This document shows, piece by piece, positions 56,810 through 64,000 of a DNA stretch of 64,000 bases. The notes under the pieces are model-generated. The model saw nothing but the letters and a program-made list of their open reading frames with translations. It was not told the DNA's origin and made no database searches. Position 1 is the first letter of the stretch. Every line of letters starts with the position of its first letter. The DNA comes from Lycorma delicatula (taxonomy: Eukaryota > Arthropoda > Insecta > Hemiptera > Fulgoridae). Location: positions 222,436,526 through 222,500,525 of the forward strand of contig NC_134455.1 of the NCBI RefSeq assembly GCF_047948215.1, given 5' to 3'. The translations under genes and the position numbers were made by a program.

Positions 56810-58855
56810 GTTATTTTACCCCTCAACGCAGCATATGCAAACAATTATCTCAACAATGTACTACAACCCCCATTTCTTGGCAGACTAATCAAACACTAGA
56901 TTGTAATTAGATGGAAAAGAATATTCATTGTCCATGAGTTAATTTCAGAACATTACTTAGAGAATTTCTGATTCTGGAATGATAACTAGAAGTTTAAAAA
57001 TTAATTATAAGCAGGCAAATCCTACTAAAACAATTATATACTTTTTCTAGTGTTCCCTAAAATGTAACCAAATAATTTTTTTATATATCTACACTACAAA
57101 GTGACACTGTAAATCAGATATTTTTAAATAATAATGATTGAACTGTAACATTTATAATATATGAAACTGTTCTCATAAATGAATATTAATGTTTTAAAAT
57201 TTTTATTAGATTTTCATTTACAACTTTCATGTAAAAAAATATTGTAGTGTGGGCATAAAGAAAAAATACTCATTAGATAATTGCAGATTTCCTTTATAAG
57301 TTCCTTGGTGAGTTAATTACAATAAAACTAAACCTCTTCAAAGACGATCATTGCCTTTATTCGTTGAGTGAAAGGGGTTGAAATAAAAAGGTTTAGAAAC
57401 TCAGAGGAACAAGGATAATAATTACACATTCTATGATGCTACATTCCTGTATATTAAAATATAAGGTAGTACTCCAAAAACAGAAAAAAAAGAATTAGCA
57501 TTCAATTTAAATAACTTTGAATTGCTCAAAATATAAAAGAAAGCAAAAAACATCTTAAATAAACATTTATCATAATAAAAAGAACAGTATTACTGTTCAA
57601 GTAAAAATAAGTATAGACATCTATGATGCATATGCACTAAAAAAGAATGAAGGATTTTGAATTTGGATTCACAGAATAGGAATATTAGTGAATAAAGTCA
57701 TGTAGTCGCTTCCGGTAGTGTTTTTAACAGATGACTGTAGTAGAATTTTCAAAAGTCATGCTCCTCTTGCTATGAACACAACTGATATTTTTAATATATT
57801 TCCTTTTGGAATACTTTTGCCTTTAATAATTATTATTATTATATTAATGCATTGAATATTTTTTTGTTAATTAAGAAAATGAACACAATGTGTATTTTTA
57901 TTTCCAAAAATAATCACTCCTGATTAAAATAGTAGTGCTTGAAAATGATGTTTTATTGGAAAATCATGCTTCAACAATTTAAAAAGATATACAGGAAACA
58001 AATGGTTAGTAATTAATACGTATATTGTTATTTTAGAAATTTTTGGGAGATTTTTCATGGATGTAAATCTGAATTGCTTCAAAATATTTAAAAAATAGGG
58101 GGCTTTTCTTCAGTTCTCTTCAATTTTTCAATCAAATTTTAGTATTTAAATAAACTGCTAGCTGACAATTTACAGGAGATAAAATGAGATCTCTCTTGAT
58201 TTTTAAGACATGAATTGAGTTACTAAGCTCCAGACCTGTCAATGATATAACATGTTTATAATAGACTGAATAAAGTGAGACCACCTTATCTTACAGCTCA
58301 AGCACACATATTTTAAGAGATATGAAATGAAACAAATTTCTTCCATATATTAATATTTATACTTTATGTTTATAAAATATTATTTAGGTTGTAATATTTA
58401 TATTTTTAATAGCTTTATTTTTATTTTAGACTAATTCTAATGACAATTCCACCACCACAGTATCTACCTACATTTCTGGTCCTATAAATCTGATCATACA
58501 ACATGTAATACTTGCAAATAAATAAATTGACATGTAATTCTGTATTTTTATGTAAATAATAAATGTTTTTAGTACTCAAATTAAAAATAAAAATCACTTA
58601 TCCTTTATTTATTTAAATCATACCAGATAGGTTCATTAAGATAATACTTCCAATTACTAAAAGGAGTAGCTGTCTAAAAATAAGCTGTGATCTGTTGGGA
58701 ATCACACCCCACTTCACATGAGTTTACGTTCATTCCCTTAGAATCATGATTAGTAATCATAGGATTAAATCATTAACATATTCACCTAAATGGAGTCTGC
58801 AACAAACTTTAGCCTTAAAAAAGCAATGTTAACTGAAGTTTAGCAATCTTAAAAC
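56810..58855. other. AT-rich stretch, possibly 3' UTR of a minus-strand gene
   Basis: No coding signal. If the exon at 59389-59445 is real, this would hold its 3' UTR and downstream flank. Confidence 0.4.
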
Positions 58856-58859
58856 TGAC

Positions 58860-59001
58860 AACTCACTATTAGCTTTATTTTCTATTTCTTATTGAACTAC
58901 ATCCTAAATGAGTTATAAATGTGCAAATGGAACTCACTATTAACTTTATTTTCTATTTCTTATTGAACTACATCCTAAATGAGTTATAAATGTGCAAATG
59001 G
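58860..59001. repeat. 71-bp tandem duplication
   Basis: 58860-58930 and 58931-59001 are identical except for one G/A difference near the start (ttagc versus ttaac). The two units abut exactly. Confidence 0.95.
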
Positions 59002-59388
59002 ATTTTTAAACAAATCCTGAATACCACTACTGTTTAGGATTGTTTTTAAGCATTCCAAAAATAAAACTTACTTTCTCAAATTCAAAGGATATAGTATAAA
59101 AAAAAACATGATGACAATCCAAGAATGGAGTCCAGTATTTAAAAAAAAAATCTTGGGATCCAAAACCGTCACTGTTAAGCAATAAATTCCAATAAAATCC
59201 AGTATATCCAGTAAATTGTATCCAGCTTAAGTGTAATGAGTAGATTCATTCTTTACATCTCCTGTTAAATCTGTATTCTATCCAATCAAAGCAATACATA
59301 TTTGTTGTAAATAAAAGGATCAACAGTAGCAGTCACTACAGTTTAATCTCATCACTTCTGGGCTATATTTTTATAGTATGTTTTTTCC

Positions 59389-59445
59389 TTAACGTAGTTT
59401 TATCATAAGCTGCATCATCTCGTACACATCCACATCACCTGATAA
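59389..59445 (-). CDS. possible terminal coding exon of an unidentified host gene
   Basis: On the minus strand, a splice acceptor (tgtattgagttctgtattgcag) is followed at 59445 by 18 codons and a stop: LSGDVDVYEMMQLMIKLR. The composition is unlike random AT-rich translation and the acceptor is good. Only this one exon can be proposed; upstream exons would lie at higher coordinates but I found none before the window end. I cannot name the protein. It may be chance. Confidence 0.35.
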   Translation of the reverse strand, partial: LSGDVDVYEMMQLMIKLR

Positions 59446-59449
59446 CTGC

Positions 59450-60815
59450 AATACAGAACTCAATACAACTAAACATATAACAAAGTTTATAACATGTGTT
59501 ATAGCACAGACATATATATGAACAAGAGAAGTTTCTATCTTTTCTTTTATATTAAAACCCTGAATAATATTAATATATCATTAAAAAATCATTATTATTA
59601 ACTGTAACAAAAAGATACATTGGCAAACCTGACATAGCATGAATACGAGATGTAAATTCTATATAGACTGCTATTGACTCAGAACTGTTCAGATAAATGA
59701 AAATAAAAAATTAATCAGCAATCAAAAAAAAAAATTACCAATAATTACAATCACAGAAATTTATTAAAAAAGTGCATGCAATTTGTAATTAAGTTAAAGA
59801 AATTGCAATCATTTCAATTCTCTATTGTGAATATATTTTATGTTTAATAAATTTATGAAATGTATTGGTAGGTACTACAAAACTTGTAGGATACCTGTTT
59901 TGAATTATTTTTTTTTTATTATTTCTAAGAAAAGATGATAAACCCAAATGTTAATTATTGATAATAAATTAATTGCAATGAAATAATAATGACGTACTGT
60001 TGTGACTGAATAATCTGTCATAATAAATTACTTATTGTTACAAAATTACCCTGTGTATGTGATATGATTTACATGCAAAACTACACTTGTTTGCATACAT
60101 TGAGTTGCATCCATTGAGTTTCTCAGCTTGCTTAATTATTCATACATAAATAGTTCAATTCCTTATTTCATAATAAAAGATTATCTAATTCTGTTTCTTT
60201 TTTGTTTTTCTTATATATATAAATTACATTATAACCTTCAAATTAATCACACAACATAAAACTTTAAAAACTATTAAAAAAATTTGTGAAAGAATTTTAG
60301 ACAATTTCATTTTTATTATTTTCATAATTATTTTTAACACTACTTTCATATCATCTACAGTCTTTTTACTAACAGGAATCCACAATTACAATTTCAAAAA
60401 AGATTGCTACTGGCATAAAAACAAAAAATTAAACACATAAGCAAAGCTTGGAGTAAACTTGAAAAACTTATGAAAAAATATTACAATACTTTCAGGCCAC
60501 CAGTTCTTAAAATAAGAGAGCACCATTTCAGTAACTCAGCAAGTACTATGTGCCTATAGAAATAACTTTTGTATACAATGATAAATTGTTTGATGAAAAT
60601 TCTACTTTGCATATGTTTGCAAATTTGCATAATTTTTTTTTATTTACCTAATTTTTAAGATAAGATGTCACAAAACAGTTCTTCCTCTACATGCTTAAGA
60701 AAATTGGACCAAATCTAGCTTCAGTTAGATGGATTAAAATAAAATTAAAAATCTAATGTTAAAAAATACAAAATTCTTAAAATCAAAAATCACACAAAAT
60801 TTTCTGTTTTCAGGA
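59450..60815. other. AT-rich stretch, nothing identified
   Basis: No gene found on either strand; it could be intron sequence if the exon at 59.4 kb is real. Confidence 0.4.
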
Positions 60816-60818
60816 AAG

Positions 60819-60910
60819 AATTTCTTCACTTGTAGTTTACCAACTATAAATATAGTTGGTAAACTACAAGTGAAGAAATTACTAAGTAAAATTACTTAGG
60901 GGAAAACCCC
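60819..60910. repeat. three adjacent perfect hairpins
   Basis: Hairpin 1: arms 60819-60848 and 60851-60880, 30 bp perfect, 2-base loop. Hairpin 2: ctaagtaa/ttacttag, 60882-60899, 8 bp, 2-base loop. Hairpin 3: gggg aaaa cccc, 60899-60910. They follow one another with at most one base between. Confidence 0.95.
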
Positions 60911-60914
60911 TCAG

Positions 60915-62535
60915 TGTAAATGATTGTTGTTTTTTATGTATTGCTTTCTAAACTAAAAATAATATATTTAAGTCAAAACAGAATAATGAAGAGAATAGTG
61001 AAAAAATTTTCCAGAACTTATAAGTCGAGGTAAAGATCAATTATTATATAGTTTATTTGAATAATTAGCTGCAAAAAAATCCAGTTTGAACAAAACCTCC
61101 TCCAGTAGGCTGATAATTTTGTAAATTAAATTGAAATCAAAATTATAATTTAATTGAAAATGAAAATGAATCAAATCAATGAACGATCATTATTTTCAAA
61201 TATTTGAATACATAATTGGTCTGTTAACCACAATAACCACAAAATATATAATCTAACTGGTGAGAAAACATAAATATTGCAATTTATCTTATTATGACCC
61301 ATTTTCTTACTTATCAGTCACTATATATGCAAGTATAAATTAATCAGTTTATACTCAAAACAATCGTTTGACAGATTGTAATAGACAATTGAATAAAAAG
61401 GACTGAGTTCTTTCAATAAACTGTTAGCTCTGAAAATATCATATAAGGTAAGTACAGCATACTTAAAGAATCATATATGTTCTCAACATACATTTTTAAT
61501 CATATATATAAAACACTACCTTAAGTTATGAAAAATATTTAATTACTTTTACATATCCATCTATTAATGTTCTGAATGTAACATTTTTTTTCATTGACAA
61601 TAATTAATTATTATTGTAGTACTGACTACATGAATTTATAAAACAAGCACTTTATTTAATCAGATTCCATTCTTTTATTGAACCTCTCTTAAAGAGAATT
61701 ATAATAAATACATCATTAACATATTATAAACCAAAAAATGGAAAAAATAAAACAAATTATAAACAGTTATTTTATTTTTATTCTGAGAAAAAAATGTTAT
61801 TACTAAACTTTTATAAGCTACTTTAAAGTTGCTAAACTTTGTAAAAGTTAGTTTCTGAAGTAGGTCATATAACATTATAAATTGTATTCTAAGAAATATT
61901 CAACAATATAATGTTGAAGTAAAAAATTACTTAACGCTTATGCACTGAAGTGTCTGTGCCTTTCTAAAAACTATTATATATTTCTCCTCATAAAAATTTT
62001 CTAGGTTTATTAAATAACTTCTTTACATTATAGACAAATAGTAAAATTCCTTATAATTAAAAATGTTAAATTTTTATTAAATAAACAAAATAATTACTGG
62101 GTATATTATTTTATTTTAGTCTTTCAAACCAGTATAAACAAACCTTTTTAAGAGTTATTAAAATAAAAGATAATTCATTAATAAATACTACAGAAATATT
62201 TTAAAATTACTATAAAATATGTAATTTAGCAAGTAAAATATGTCATACCAAACAAATCCTGCTATTATAATGATAAACAGTAATATAATTAATGGTTGAT
62301 GAAAATTATTTAAAATACCATATTTATTTGGTTAAAATTTACCTGTATAAATATGGACCATTAGAATACCAGGTAAGTGTGATGCTAATTTAAGTTTAAA
62401 TATGACTATTTTAATACATGTAGTGCTTTCTAGCTTGTACTTTTAGTTTATACCCACTGCATTACTGAAATATTGTCGCTTAAGATCAATAATTGCAAAG
62501 GTAGTAATTGTCAAATGAAGGAAATATAGAAATAT
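60915..62535. other. AT-rich stretch, nothing identified
   Basis: No gene or repeat that I can support. Confidence 0.5.
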
Positions 62536-62538
62536 TTA

Positions 62539-62552
62539 AGTGGAAAAGCTTA
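62539..62552. repeat. SINE copy 2 target-site duplication, left
   Basis: agtggaaaagctta recurs exactly at 62778-62791. Confidence 0.95.
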
Positions 62553-62777
62553 AGTGGTTCAAATGCTAATAAAGGCAGTTATTTTTACATGGATTTGAAT
62601 ACTCGATGGTGGATGCCGGTGTTCTTTGATGGTTGGGTTTCAATTAACTGCACATCTTAGGAATGATCGATCTCAGATTGTACAATATATCTTATTTTTT
62701 ATATATCTTATTTCATTCATCCTCTGAAAATAATACCTTACGGTAGTTCTGGAGGCTAAATAAAAAAAGAAAGAATT
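62553..62777 (+). mobile_element. tRNA-derived SINE, 5'-truncated (copy 2)
   Basis: Starts at the B-box region (gtggttcaaatgctaat) and lacks the A box, then follows copy 1 closely through gcagttatttttacatgg, ccggtgttctttgatggttg and cattcatcctctga to an A-rich tail. A perfect 14-bp duplication flanks it, so the truncation happened on insertion rather than later. Confidence 0.9.
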
Positions 62778-62791
62778 AGTGGAAAAGCTTA
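62778..62791. repeat. SINE copy 2 target-site duplication, right
   Basis: Exact repeat of 62539-62552. Confidence 0.95.
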
Positions 62792-62794
62792 TAG

Positions 62795-64000
62795 TTGATT
62801 TATATTTATAAATTTTGGCAAGAGACAGAAAAGAAAACATTTATAATTATTACTGCTAATGTGCATGAGCTTGCTATCATAACATTAAGGACACTGCCAT
62901 CACCAAATTTACAACCAAAAAGTTTAACATGAACTCTTTTAAAGAAATACAGGTACTATAAATAACTCTTTTTATAAATGATTAATCTTAAAATTGATGT
63001 GTTGCAATAACATTGTTTGCTTATTCTTTTAAGATAGTAAAGGGATTAAAAAAGAAACCTGTTAAAATTTAAGCTAAATGAATTATATAATAAATAATTT
63101 CATCAGCTTTATAATTTTATCACTTTTGCATCTGTTAAATTTTCTGTAGATTAATATAAAACTCTTGTAAAATATCACATTTACAAATTTACTCCTCCAC
63201 TACTGTAATAACTATCTGCATTCCTTCTAACCACTCAGAGTATGGAATACACTAGTACTCATGAGAAGAATAAAAACTGTTACAATCATCTATGAAAATT
63301 TTTATAGGCATTCAAAATCTGCTTATACCTATGCTCCCAGGTTCTATTATAATGGTCTTGAAGCATGGTAATTTGTTTTTATTCTACATACTTATTTAAT
63401 AAATGTCTAATTATGAAAAATTTTAAGTTATTTTTCTTTTATTAAAAAAAAGGTGAATTTTTTTACAAATATAATGTTATATTTCATAAAACACATTTTT
63501 ATATAAAACTGGTTATTTCTTATTTCATCAGACAATATATTATAGTACAGTACATACTTTCAAAAGTTTTAATCTGCAATTTCAGTTTTTACAGACAACT
63601 TTATAAAAATTTTAAGATGAATTACTTCATATATTTCTAAATAAAGTGATATACAAAGGCCATTATAACAAACTTTTTTAAGATATTTCGTATGGATATT
63701 TTTATAAAAAACCAAAAGCAGTTCATAGGATAAGCATGAATTTTTGCTTGCAAAATAACTTAAAAGAAAATATGGTAGATGTGTGGGTTGAAAACTACAC
63801 TTATTTTTTAAACAATATTTATCTTATTTCTGAAGACCAATTTTCAAAGAAGTTTACTCAGGTAAACTACAATAATATCCAATGAAATCTAAATTTCCAA
63901 GTTTCCCACTTTACGCATTCTTTATTAAAATTTTTCACCTTTACTTCTATTTTACTCAAAAGTTATTGCATTTACAGAAACAACAAAAAAAAACTTCCTC
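62795..64000. other. AT-rich stretch to the window end, nothing identified
   Basis: No gene or repeat that I can support on either strand. Confidence 0.5.

Overview
This is a eukaryotic nuclear window, about 70% A+T or more by eye, with no operons, no rRNA, and no intact host gene that I can name. Everything recognisable at protein level is a transposable element, and nearly all of it is decayed. The repertoire (R1-clade and Jockey-type LINEs, an RTE-type LINE, hAT and mariner DNA transposons, a Ty3/Gypsy-type LTR element, a tRNA-derived SINE) fits an arthropod. My best guess is a hemipteran insect, because the SINE body and the 35-37 kb repeated gene resemble families I associate with Hemiptera. 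That last step is recall, not something the sequence proves.

Layout. 0.8-3.5 kb: minus-strand R1-type LINE relic with its 3' UTR. 3.6-5.1 kb: plus-strand hAT (ZBED5/SCAND3-like) relic. 5-9 kb: AT-rich, little content. 9.3-9.75 kb: mariner relic with an internal deletion. 11.56-11.95 kb: possible 3' end of another LINE. 12-19 kb: AT-rich, with a compound TC/TG microsatellite at 18 kb. 19.2-20.8 kb: decayed unidentified coding remnants. 22.1-29.4 kb: the densest nest, in which a plus-strand R1-type LINE lies between two minus-strand Jockey fragments and is itself split by a minus-strand R1-family 3' fragment with a perfect 15-bp target-site duplication. 31.8-33.6 kb: minus-strand hAT (ZMYM1-like) relic. 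35-37.2 kb: broken, internally deleted copy of a repeated gene family of unknown function, with a promoter-like leader and an intron. 37.3-38.2 kb and 39.5-39.7 kb: further R1-type LINE fragments. 40.2-41.95 kb: decayed LINE C-terminus on the minus strand. 43.65-45.75 kb: a nearly intact but 5'-truncated RTE-type LINE nested inside an older LINE. 47.2-48.1 kb: a 0.9-kb foldback element with about 250-bp terminal inverted repeats. 49.3-49.8 kb: LINE 3' UTR interrupted by a tRNA-derived SINE. 52.7-56.8 kb: three histone-type 3' stem-loops, a GC-rich stretch, then a minus-strand Gypsy element (LTR, polypurine tract, IN, RNase H, RT, PR, gag end). 56.8-64 kb: AT-rich DNA with a 71-bp tandem duplication, a possible last exon of a host gene, a run of three adjacent perfect hairpins, and a second SINE copy.

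The strongest structural observations are the foldback element with its palindrome array, the covarying hairpin in the LINE 3' UTRs, the triple hairpin at 60.8 kb, and the tandem histone-type stem-loops. No coherent new host system is visible; what the window shows is a layered record of retrotransposition.
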